DNA from: Onchocerca lupi
Taxonomy: Eukaryota; Nematoda; Chromadorea; Rhabditida; Onchocercidae
Reading direction: 5' to 3'
NCBI GenBank assembly: GCA_028564675.1
Contig: JAOVVO010000016.1
Span: 186,001 to 250,000, forward strand
Length of the DNA: 64,000 bases
Positions 11,157 through 22,189 of this stretch are shown here, in pieces; the stretch's first letter is position 1; every line of letters begins with the position of its first letter. Made by a program: the position numbers and the translations under genes. The notes below the pieces were generated by a model that saw only the letters and a list, made by a program, of their open reading frames with translations, was not told the DNA's origin and did no database searches.

Positions 11157-14100
11157 ATGGACGACATAGTGATAGATCCTGAAAAGTTGTTCGATTCATG
11201 TGATCAAGGCAGAAAAGGATATCTGATACCTCGTGACCTCCAAACCGTTTGTCCGGAGCTTAACGATGATGTATATTTATAGCCATCACTGTTCTGCTAT
11301 ATTCTTGAATTCAAATTATTTGTGATTTAGTATGCTCTATAATGTCGACTAATTTGTGAACATGAGTGTTTTTCAGGAAGTAAACTTTATCTTCACAACA
11401 TTAGATTCAGATGGATCGGGACGTATTGATCGTGAAGAATTTTTAGGTGGCTTTCAAAACGCTCTTTGTCACGGCGAAAGTCATGGTCAGTTTTATTTGC
11501 ATATATTATTTGTCATATACATTAAAATAAGTGGCCTTTTTGTTGTTTATGTTATACTAATGCTGCAGGATATCCAGGAATAAAAAGACGAGCAAGTGTT
11601 GTAGAAATTAACCGAAAAACAACTGAAGTTCCTTTGGCGTCAGACATAGTATATGAATGTTTGACTGATTCTAATGAGCTTTCTAAGGTAATGGTTTTTG
11701 ATCATCTTCAAAGACTGAATAATGAATTCAATACTGAAAAAATTTAAACGACGTCACATTGAGGTTTTGACCAATAAATCGATCAGCAGAATGCAGAAAG
11801 ACATTTATCATTCTATTACTGAAGCAGATTCAATCGTTGATTTCAACTTGCCTTGGTCAGTTTTATAGTGGCTATTTGTCACTCTCATCAGTGATGATTT
11901 CAAAAAATCCTTTTGCATATTAGGAGAAATTTTCTTTGTAATACGTTCAGAAAAAAAGAAAGAAAAAAGTGTTGGAAAATTTTTTGAAAGATGTTTCTAT
12001 GATTTTGCACAATGAGGGAATGAATCAAGCTGTAACGGATTATGGTTTCTTGAATTTGTCTTTCAGAATTTTGACATATCACTATATTCAGTATTATATC
12101 TTGTCATCCACGACATGTGTAGCAAAGAATCATGCACGAACAATTTTTCCGTGATAATCATCATGTTCAACTTTATGGTTCATGATCAGTATTGCGAAGC
12201 AAATCAAGTTTCAGCCAAGATGAGATTCTGCAGCTTTACGAACAACTCCAGTTATCTGGTATTCCGAAAGTGCTGAGTCGTTTTGAAAAGATTATTGTTA
12301 GCTTCTGTAAAGAAATTCAAAGACAGCATGACCAAAATGTTCAATTGCAACATATTTTCGAAAGGTACAAACTTTCATAGTAATAATTAGTGTGACACAA
12401 TATCTCCTAACTTAAAAACAGTAGGATAGATTCCAAGTAAGAAACTTTATAATTATGTGCTTCTCTTTTATTTGGGGTAAAATTATCTGCCAGAAATGCT
12501 AGATATCATCGTATTCACTTCTAGTTCCCCCTATTTAAGTATTTTCTCAAACATTTTAGTGAGCGGGAAGCACACAATCGCCGGATGAACGAAGTAGAAA
12601 ATGAAATTGAACAGCATATCACCGAGATGCAACAGCATGCTCGAAAAGAGGTTCTCAATGTCGCAATTTCATGCTAAATTTTCAAAAGTCACATGATTGG
12701 TTTTCACTTCTAATGTAGTAATTATCTTATCAGGGCACTCATTATCAGTCGAATCATTGCACAGTTTCTTTTTTTATGGGATGATTAGCAGCTTTTAGCA
12801 CCATTTAAGCAGCGTTTTTTTTTTTTCTTTCTGCAATAACCGATGTTATAGGATCTGAAGGACGAGTGTTTCTTGTATTGCCATTAAAGTTGTTTCGCTA
12901 TTTATGATCTTCATTTTCATTCTTTACTGTTAGTTTATAAATTTCGAAAAATTCCAGAAAAGCAAGTTTTTGATTTATAAACGGTTTAGGAACGAAGGAA
13001 ATTATCACATGAGAAGGAAGAAATGCGCTCTCGGTTGGAGGGCGAAATTACCGAACTAAAAACAAATATCGCCAAGATGAAATTAATAGTGAAAAAAGCT
13101 GGAACTTTTCGTAATGAACCAACGAATCAAGTGAAACATAAATTACAGGTATCATCGCATTTTAATTCTCTCGAAATTCAGAACTTTAATTGCACTATAT
13201 GCATGTACACAATTACATTCATATACGTAATTCTTTCTGTTAATGTAATTTTCTTCTTCTGCATGAATAAACTTGATAGAAAAGACTTATGACTGAATAT
13301 TTTAGAATCTTTCACAAGAAAATCAAGTGCTGAAGTCGAAGTTGGCTGAGGCTCACTTTGAATTGTCGATCGTTAAATCTGAACTGGCCGTTGTTCGCAC
13401 TGATTATGAGTCCAAGAAAGAAGAAATGTCAAATGATTCGAAAGCATTATTTGAAAATGCTCGACAAACAGATAATTTGCAACGACAGCTCAAACTGCTC
13501 TAGTACCTCTTCTCAGATTTCTTTTATTTTCGAGTTTCTGCTTTGTGCTTCCAATACAAAACAGGTCAAATTGTGTATGTGCTTGTTTATAAATAATTTA
13601 CTCGGATATTTTCGAATTTTCAAGTAATTGAAAGAGGATTTCTCACTAGCACGATTTCGAGTTAATCTGCGGTTGCTAAATGTGATGAAAGGGATTTATG
13701 GTCCAGAGAAGAGTTTTATTTATGATGCAACTGCTAGAAATGCAACATAATTCTCAGGAATTATGTTGCATTTCTGTGAGTAAAATCTATTACTGTCATT
13801 ACAGTGATGCGAATAAAAAGCTTCATGATACGAACGACAGCTTGCGTAAAGCGTTGGATCAAAAAAGCACAGTAAGCCATCTTTTTAATGCTTTCTAATA
13901 TGTTTAAAGCGACCAGTACATGACTGGCTCTCATCCACGCAACACCCGAAATTTGTAAAAATCAATCTCTAGATTTCTAGGGAAACTGTGCATATTTTCT
14001 AGTTGTTCCAGTTCTTGCTTTTCAAGTGTATGCTTAGCATAGAAACTGCAACGCTTGAAAATTTTCAGCAAAATATTTGGAGCAGTAGCAGATCTTCGAA

Positions 14101-17100
14101 AAAGTCGTGCAGATTTTCCTCGGATTTTTTGACCTTGCTTTTCAAGTACATAGGAAACCATCTTTTTCAAGATTTTTTAACAGTTGATAACAGTTCTTAA
14201 AGATTTATAATTCTATCTTGAAGACATTCGGAAAAACGGCAAATTTTCACTTGATAGCTTTCCGAAAAATAGCTTCTTTGGGTTCTTTACTTTCTTTACT
14301 GTTGGATGGCATATGAATATACTTTTTGCGACTGTTTAGTACTTGAAACAAAAAATCTGGAAAATCACATGTGGAAGGCCTCGTTAGGAAACCAAATGTT
14401 AAAAGGCCTAAATATTTCCGGAGAAATGGAACACATTTCTATGGTTTTTTTTATTTTAACTGTTCTGCATAGCGAAATTTCTTATGATTATTTTACTTTC
14501 TGTAATACCCTTACCCGACGAACCAGATGACGATTTTTGTGGTCGAGCAACTTTTTGCTAAAGGTCCTGAATACATAAACTTTTCAGAATTCCAGAAGAG
14601 GCCAGTAGATATACATATGTAAATGCAACACTTATTTCTCCTTTTTAAACTCTTTCTCTATCTGTGAAAATTAAGGGAACTTAGATCTCCTTCCTATATA
14701 GCTCTGCTATGAAATACTTGCAAAAAATGAAATCATAGTATACTTTTTTGAAAAATTTGAGTTGGTTTGTTGATCTCTTCCTTTCTTTTTGAGCATTTCG
14801 GGTTAGGAATGGATTTTAAAACAAGAAAAATTAGGAAAATGTGAGAAAAAGCTTTGGTCCTGGTTAACTTCTAAGCAAAAATGGTTGTATATTCAGTAGC
14901 ACGAAGTGGAAATATGGTCAATAATAACATATGAAGATTAAGAGTAGATTCTGCTATTGAAAAAGGAGTATATTGCATGTTATGTCATGTGAAAATTTCG
15001 CTTCGTATTTCTTAAAATTGTTCCTTTTCTTGATGTTCCTAAATCGTATCCTTTCAGCAAACTTCATCTTCTGCACAATTTTTATTTGATAATTCAAGTG
15101 CGAAGCCGAAAGAAGCTCGTAACGCATATGATGCTGATAAAGATGCCGGTAACAACATTCTGATTAAATGAATATATCTTTGGGTAGTTATTTTTATTAA
15201 ATACAGAAGTAGATAGACAAAAATAAGTGTTTTCTAGAATTTGGTCAAAAGTTGAATATTTGTCGAATAAAGAACATGTGACAACTTGTGATTGTTAAAT
15301 AAGATCCGACATTATAACGGGATCCCTTTTAGATTAAAGCGATTATGCTTTCCAGATAATGAACCGGCTTTGAAATGTAAAAGTTCTTTATTGAATGACT
15401 ACCAAAACAGAGTACCAGCAACAATTACAGTATGTTCAATGTTCTAAATTATAAAGCACATAAAAATAATTTTTAAAGTTATGAATTTCTCCACTACGTA
15501 GTGGATATCTTGAGAATCTCATAAGAAATACTTGAAAATTGCAATTTCAGGAGTTTGGAGAATCAACTGGTCCACCTGAAAGAACTTTTCGGGTAGTAAT
15601 GTGTGGTGATGCTGCAGTAGGTAAATCATCGATAGTCACTAGAATTATTAAGGGCACTTTTTCCGGAAATCTACGCAGTACTCTCGGTAAATTTATTCGT
15701 TTGTGATGAAAAATTTTTTCAAAGAAGCTTGAGATTTCAATTCCCTATCTATAATGCGTTTATAAATTGAGTGGGCTATAGATAATATGACTATAGTACA
15801 AAGTAGAGAGTAACATATGTCGTAACTGCTTGCTTTGCGAATGTTTTACATAGTATACCATCAAATTCTCTTTCAAATTTTCTTTTGACAGTTTTAGTAT
15901 TTAATGTACCTGTTTTGTTGGGGCGAATTTGGCAATAACAAATTAATGCTTTGTAATAGTAAATGGAATCAACAGTGGGAAGAATAAAAGCATGATTTAG
16001 GAGTTGATTTTTATGTAAAAACTGTCAGCATCGATGGAAAAAATGTTGCAATACAATTGTGGGATACAGCTGGTCAAGAAAGGTATTGTTTTTTTTTTTT
16101 ACATTTAAGTCCGGTTATTCATTGGATGGAGGAAAAGTTTAATACTATCGTACACTAATGCTTTTCAAATTATTACAACACGAATTTTTGGGAAGCGAAA
16201 ATGTTATCCTTTTCCTGATTTGATCTTTTTTATTTTTTGTTCTTTAGCTCCTTCAACTTACTATCATAGTTTATTTTGAGCCCTATATAACTAGATATGA
16301 CATTTCAATATTGCTGTGAAAACATCCTGGCTAAACTTTGCAAACCAACTTTTTTTAGATTTCGCAGTTTATGCAAAAGTTATTTTCGACGAGCTGATGC
16401 TGCAATTCTTGTGTATGACTGCACTCTTGAGGGTACATTCCTTAATGTTCGTGATTGGATTGCGACGATCAAGGTTCATTTAGGAATTTTAGTGCACTGT
16501 TTGAGCTCCAAAAACATTTACTCTCTAATTTATGATATGTTAGAGATGTCACCATCACTCTAAATTTTGTTTTTCGTGTTAAATTCAGTATTTTTCTTTT
16601 ATCATATTTTTTATATGATAATACAATATATAGAGTCAATTTTTAAATTTTGAATTTTTAAGGAATCAGCGATGAGACATATACCAATTATGATATGTGC
16701 CAATAAGATCGATCTCCGAGATACTCAGTTAACCAGAACTGTTTCTACGAGAGATGGTGAAGCGGTCGCAGCAGTAAATTTTCAATTTCATCTTTTGCAT
16801 TTAATTTTAATTGATCTTCATTTTGGTTCCTTTTCGCTCTCTTCATATTTTAATTTTTAACTGAAAAGCAATTTTCAAAATATTTAGGCAATGGAGGTTC
16901 TATTTGCGGAATGTAGTGCCCTGAATGGTGCTAACATTGAAGGAGCTTTGATAAATTTAATTAGGTATGGTATTATATAATTGTTGGTTGTTTCTTTATC
17001 ATTTTCTCCTGAAAAATGAACTTTTATAGAGAGCTAGTAGCAACAGAAGATATGGAAATTAGTGAAACTGGTGTGATTGTTATGTCGAAATTTTCAAAGA

Positions 17101-17132
17101 AAACGAGTAATTCGTGCTGTTTGAGAAGTTGA
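11157..17132 (+). CDS. rsef-1: RASEF/Rab45/CRACR2A-family EF-hand, coiled-coil, Rab GTPase
   Basis: A large Rab-type GTPase of the family containing human RASEF and CRACR2A and worm RSEF-1, which couples calcium-sensing EF-hands to membrane traffic. Seventeen exons agree in phase and give 628 aa: 11157-11270, 11377-11485, 11569-11687, 11764-11855, 12215-12364, 12560-12650, 12990-13148, 13306-13502, 13805-13871, 15058-15148, 15356-15429, 15551-15686, 16001-16082, 16359-16473, 16663-16773, 16888-16964, 17030-17132. EF-hand 1 (loop 16-27) is degenerate. EF-hand 2 (loop 48-59, DSDGSGRIDREE) is canonical. A coiled coil spans about 195-366. The Rab domain has GDAAVGKS (440-447), STLGVDF, WDTAGQER, NKID and SAL, and ends CCLRS, a geranylgeranylation-type motif. 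The start follows an acceptor at 11138-11139. Exon 4 and its weak acceptor are the least certain; further 5' exons are possible. Confidence 0.93.
12971..14753 (+). repeat. downstream copy of the 1,783-bp duplication (within the RASEF-like gene)
   Basis: Partner of 6522-8304. In this position exons 7-9 are in their functional order between the EF-hand and Rab exons. The sequence immediately outside on both sides is only loosely similar to the other copy's flanks. Confidence 0.95.
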
Positions 17133-18656
17133 ACATTTTATCAGTACTGATTTTATGGATCCATTAAATTCCGAAATATTATATAAAACAAATATTCAAT
17201 GGTTGCAAGCTGGCGAATTTTTCCAAGTTTCTTGCAAAATTATTTTCATATATTTTTTGTTGGGTTACAAGTGTTTATTCTGCGAGATTCATTGTTCATA
17301 TTTTTCGCGTTATCAAAAGATCATTTTCGTGATTTCATTAGAGCAGGATACTGCTGAAACGATAATTGGAGCTGTTTTACAAGTTCTTTGGCCCAGTACC
17401 AGTAAATTAATTGTAAAATCAATGAACTATATTTCATGTTGATGAAATGCGCGCTGCTTGTTTTTCATAAGAGCACTTTTTCTTACACGTAATTTGCATC
17501 TTTCACCATCTAGGATGAATTTATTGGAGCTATTCAGAACGTAGATATGTAAATATGCCAAGTTATCAAACGGAACAAAATAATTGATAAAGTGCTGGAT
17601 TCGCTATTTTTTTTTTGTTTTTTTTTTTTTTTTATAAGTGAAATTCATAGTGCTTCTTCAGCGTTGGCATCTATTAATATGCGAAAGCAATGAATAAACA
17701 TGTACTTGAAATGAAAGAGCCAGAAAATAAAAAAGTGCCCACTTAAAAATCAAGGTGTAAGACTTTAGGTGTCTCCAGGATCAAAATTATCTGCATTCAC
17801 ACTTCCAATTCTCAGATTTTTTGTTTGTCAGAAATTTCTAATAGTAAGGAACTTTTTTGAATGAATAGATGAATGATCGAGCAAATTGTTATGGGTGATT
17901 CTTCCTGTAGAGATTTCTTTACATGAAAGTCAATTCATCTGTTTCGCACACTTCAGCTTTTACTTTTCATGCACAAAGAACTTGTTCTTTCGTTAACAAA
18001 GTTGATATAAGAAAATCTCTTTCAATAATTTCATACTAAGAATCATACTTTCCACATATTTCTTAGTTCTTTTCATTCTTACAAATGAATAATAAGTATG
18101 TATATATATGTGTTTTGGCATGCATATTACATTTAATATATGCTACATAATTTATTCTTTCAAAAAATTTACATAGCCTTATTTACATGAAGTCTATGTC
18201 GAAAGTGGAAAGCGTAAAATTCAAAAATGTTTGAAACGAATAGGGTCCGCTCAATTATTGCAAACATTCAATCACTTCTTACTTTTTTCGCTACTTATTA
18301 CCAGCATAGGTGATAAAAACTCAAAGAAATGAAGGATCGGTGGTCCCTAACATCGAAAGTCATCATTATTGGATTTGAAATATATCTATAAAATACTTAA
18401 TTTATGATCATTCTTGTAGTGATAATAGGAAGTAGGTATAGAATACCTGTTTTCTTAATTATTTAGTAAGAATTCTTTTATTAGGTGACTTAATTCTCCT
18501 GCACCACATATTTCGAAATGTACTATAATTTCCGAGTTCGCTCCATATATAAGTCTTATATAGTTAATCTTCTATAAAAGGAAAAAGTGTGGAGACATCG
18601 AATTATGTCCAAAGGAAATTCCACTCAAAAAATTCTGCTCAGATAATGGAATTGAT
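17133..18656. other. intergenic between RASEF-like gene and COX6B
   Basis: Holds the 3' end of the RASEF-like gene. AATAAA occurs near 17694, shortly after a T-rich run at about 17605-17634, and is a candidate polyadenylation signal. No coding exon seen. Confidence 0.5.
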
Positions 18657-19037
18657 CTATCGGTTAAATTTGCCAGGAAAAATACCCTGCTTAATCTGCT
18701 CATCCCATACTTTTACCCACTCCGAAGGGCACAGATCCATGTAAACATTACGAAAAAAGTCGCACGACTCGTGTTTCGCACCAAGCAGTTCGATACAACG
18801 GTGATAATCGACATAGTAGTCGAAACAATGTCTGGTCGCCTTACATTGCGGATATCGTACATCATTAGGTGCAGCCCACAAAATACCGTTTTCTGTTCCG
18901 CGCTGTTTTTCGTTGTATTCTCTGGAGAACCATTCCGGTGCATCAGGTTGTCGCGTTTTGTATTCATGGTATTTCTTTTTCAGGTGTTCTAATCGTTTAC
19001 CTAATGTTGCCGGTACAGTACGGGATTCATCACTCAT
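18657..19037 (-). CDS. cox-6B: cytochrome c oxidase subunit 6B (COX6B)
   Basis: A single uninterrupted exon of 126 aa. COX6B sits on the intermembrane-space face of mitochondrial complex IV and contacts the dimer interface. The diagnostic C-terminal half is intact: a Cys-x9-Cys (CFDYYVDYHRC), then a Cys-x10-Cys (CDFFRNVYMDLC), then CPSEW and a terminal FPGKF, matching the family's twin-cysteine helical hairpin. The ATG at 19037 is chosen because it lies two bases after a TTTGCAG acceptor (19041-19040), as for a trans-spliced message; the frame stays open upstream but without an ATG. The N-terminal extension of about 45 residues (basic and acidic, for example LGKRLEHLKKKYHEYKTR) makes it longer than the 86-aa mammalian form. 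I believe this is usual for nematode homologues. Confidence 0.95.
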   Translation of the reverse strand: MSDESRTVPATLGKRLEHLKKKYHEYKTRQPDAPEWFSREYNEKQRGTENGILWAAPNDVRYPQCKATRHCFDYYVDYHRCIELLGAKHESCDFFRNVYMDLCPSEWVKVWDEQIKQGIFPGKFNR

Positions 19038-19438
19038 ATCTGCAAACTTTTTTCCGTCACCTATTGTTGACAATATTAATCATAATATAAACTAATGTGA
19101 GTAAAGTTAAATCTGTATAAATACGCATTACTTCTACAACAACTGTTAAATCCACAAATGAATAATTTTGTTTCAATGAATCTATGCTGTAATATGATGT
19201 ACCTCTATGTATATCGTCACTGAGCAAAAATTTAATTTACTGAACTTACTTTGATTCCAACTGTAATTCAAGGCAATGAAGAAATCCGACAATGGAACAA
19301 CCGGATGAAAGCAACTAGGAAGTAAATAAATTGTTGGAATTTGAAAATTCTTAAAAATATGCAAATTTTATGAGTACATGTGTCATAGTTTTTCGGTCGT
19401 GTTCCATTGTTTTTGTTACAAATGCAGTTCCGCCTTAA

Positions 19439-19480
19439 GAAAAAAAGTCAACAAAACGTTAGTTTTGTTGACTTTTTTTC
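19439..19480. repeat. perfect 19-bp hairpin, 4-base loop
   Basis: GAAAAAAAGTCAACAAAAC, loop GTTA, then the exact reverse complement. Short loop and perfect arms suggest a recent inverted duplication or a structured RNA; no function can be read from it. Confidence 0.92.
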
Positions 19481-19927
19481 TGTATTGTTCTAAATATGTC
19501 ACAACAACATTGCAATACACGAAGAAAAAAAAAAAACAGCAACAATACATAAATTCAAATTTTCCTCTATTTATTCTGGAGATTTTAATTTTCACTTTTT
19601 TCATAGGAAATAGTGAAAGCAGAAGTTTCATCATTTATAAAATTATAAAGACGAAGGGACCTGCTAACGAAGTAATTGAATCTGAGTTTTTGTTTGTTTC
19701 TGTCTGAAGCATTTTAAAGATATATCTCACTAATAATCTGCAATGCAATTGAAGACCTAAGCGCTTTTCCACTTCAACATTTTACTAGTATTTATCAGCT
19801 TTTACAATGAAATTTCAAATTTTGCCGAAATATTCATTTTTGGGATTGTTTTCAATACATGACGATGCCTATCATTCGTTGTTTTGCTTTGGAAAATAAT
19901 GTCATTTGAGCCATTAAGCTGCGTATT

Positions 19928-20027
19928 AATCATAATCATATGAAATCATATGATAATCATATGACCATATCATAATCATATGATATAATCATATGTGAAT
20001 TTTGCATCCTGTCAAAATTCACATATG
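19928..20027. repeat. ATCATATGAT palindromic repeats ending in a perfect 15-bp hairpin
   Basis: Several copies of a self-complementary ATCATATGAT unit are followed by CATATGTGAATTTTG (19990-20004), an 8-base loop and the exact reverse complement (20013-20027). Confidence 0.88.
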
Positions 20028-20600
20028 TAAGTTTATGTAACCGTGCGGACGCTGAAAAGCAAGATTTATATCTTAAGATATGGCGTATTTTGTTTCCTTG
20101 CTAAAACAGTCTGTGAAGAATGACTGATGGAAAGACGAAAACATAAACATTTGTGTGTCATTGATTCGCAAGTTGCCGCTACAAAGACTTCCTTTAAAAG
20201 TTATTGAATCGTTAAGCTTCCGATATATAGCCACATAGGCTCTATAGTGTTGAAATGATCTTCCTCTAGACTGTTCTCAGTTTTAAAAAGAAATTGATTT
20301 GAAAATTCTTTGGTATGAATTACAAACAACAGCAAAGTTCATTGTTTCTCCAGATAATTGCACTACTTTGCTCCTATTCAAGCTTGATTATTTTAGTAGT
20401 TCTGTTTTAGCCAGATTGCTGATGATAAAAAGAATAAAACGATGATTCAAAATTACAATGATTCAAAGATAAGATATAAAATATCTCAAACTCACTTTCA
20501 GTTATTCTTATGGTAGACCATTAAGGTAAATTATAAATGCGAAATAGTTTCAGTTCTATGATTAGAATCTTGCAGATTACAGTTGATTTAAATGAACGAT

Positions 20601-21780
20601 ATTAAAGAGTTATGGAGATCGTTTTAGAAAAGCAGCTTGAAAGAATATCAAATGTAATGAAAAGACAGAAACAGAATATCAGAAGTAAAAATTCTAAAAT
20701 TCTGGAATCACTGTAAGTCATTTCCATCTAGTTTTATTCCTGTAAATGTGCAGCAACGAAATGCTTCATGGACGAGTATAGTGGTAGTAATTCGTAGAAA
20801 CAAATGTATACGACCATACTTTAAAATCGTCATAAAATTGTTGTTTGTCTAGTACATTTGTTAACTTAAGCATGATGCTCGCACAATTTACTTCATTTAC
20901 TTCGTGCTATTTGATTTAATCAGTTGATTGCTCTTTTATTTTACAACTTTCGTATTTTTTTATACAAACATTGCAGAACAGTAGAAACAGTTGAAGAATA
21001 TAGTACAAATTAAGCGCACAAATTTATATAGTAGCACCGATATCGACATGTTTGACGTTCTTCAAAAAACTTTCTTCATATTTTCGTAAAATTCTTCATA
21101 TTCAGATCGCTGTGAAAATTTCATCGAATTACTTCATCTAATACTATGAAGAAATGAAATTGAAAAATAAAACTTTAGAGAAAAATAAACTTTCAAATGA
21201 TTTGCACGTTAGATTCGAAAAAGCAAGAGTAAGCTAAAATTGAATGTGACTTCTTAAAATGATATCTAATTATGTAAACCAACGCGTCCGTGAGATTAGA
21301 AGAGACACTTCAAATAACTAGTTATGAACGTATTACTGTTTTCAAATTTAAGTTAACTATCAGATTTTGCAATAAACTGTGAAATTTTTCATCAGAAATT
21401 TTAATACTGACAACGGTTTGTTCCAAAATTGAATAATTCGAAGCCATGTTGTTAACTAGCAAATAAGAAACGACAATAAAAGTAATATAACATTTAAACA
21501 TTCAGTTAAACATGAAGAAACAGATGCATTTCAAGCAGTGCCGAGATGGAATTCATATAGGAACGCACAAAGTACATAATCATGTAGATGTTAAAAAGTT
21601 TCAACAGCATAAAACAATTAATGTGGATTTAATGTTTAAAAAGATGAATCAATTTAAAAGAAAGATCACAGTCATGAGGAGTGGCAACAATTCATTTCAA
21701 ATATTGCTTTTATATTGTTATGAGTACATAATTTTCAAAATGGCGAATCTTAGAAAACTTCGAATTTTGACATAATTTCT
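20601..21780 (+). pseudogene. possible decayed or fast-evolving coiled-coil gene
   Basis: Three segments look coding. An ATG frame at about 20611-20711 (MEIVLEKQLERISNVMKRQK...) ends at a GTAAGT donor. A short continuation after an acceptor at about 20977 (TVETVEEYSTN, then stop) agrees in phase. A lysine/glutamate-rich segment at about 21110-21228 (for example EMKLKNKTLEKNKLSNDL) ends at a GTAAGC donor, but is reached only through a frame change from the sequence before it (DRCENFIELLHL). A histidine-rich open frame follows (21512-21775, starting MKKQMHFKQCRDGIHIG). No family is recognised. Frame breaks suggest decay; the donors suggest it was once spliced. Confidence 0.3.
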
Positions 21781-22027
21781 CTTCATACAATTTTTTAGTC
21801 ATTCAGTAAATTTGTAAATTCACTAAAGTAATGAAATGAATTTGAAGAACATGAGTATTCCGAAAAACGCGTATTTCGAAGAGATGCATTTCAAATTTTT
21901 ATGAAGTGAAAGAGGTGTAGGGACTTAGTGCAGCGACCACAGATTTTTGGATGAAGTGTGTGGAATGAAAAGTACAAGATGATCATGAATATATGAAATA
22001 ACATAAATGTTAAACGACAATGGAAAC

Positions 22028-22070
<43 letters not shown>

Positions 22071-22189
22071 TTTGCTGTACAAAATTGTAAATTTTATACA
22101 ACATATTTTCAATTAGCTAAATTCTTCGGTTTTTTTGAATGTTTTCATTAGTAAGTTCATCAAATAAGCACGCTTAGGTGTGATATGTT
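21781..22189. repeat. intergenic with a 36-base poly-T run
   Basis: A homopolymer of about 36 T residues lies at 22029-22064. On the minus strand it is just downstream of the SYG-1-like stop codon. No gene seen. Confidence 0.6.

Larger units (their letters stand above)
19038..20600. other. intergenic, hairpin-bearing, no gene seen
   Basis: No coding exon recognised. Contains two perfect hairpins (19439-19480 and 19990-20027) and, before the second, four or five copies of an ATCATATGAT-like palindromic motif (about 19928-19990). Confidence 0.5.

Noticed and set aside
11940..12153. Lysine-rich plus-strand frame VLENFLKDVSMILHNEG as an extra RASEF-like exon
   Set aside because: It begins in an A-rich slippage tract, has no donor in a compatible phase, and the gene joins correctly without it.
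12192..12214. Earlier acceptor (ATGATCAG) for the fifth RASEF-like exon
   Set aside because: It would need a phase-1 join, which no upstream exon provides; the TTTCAG at 12214 agrees in phase.
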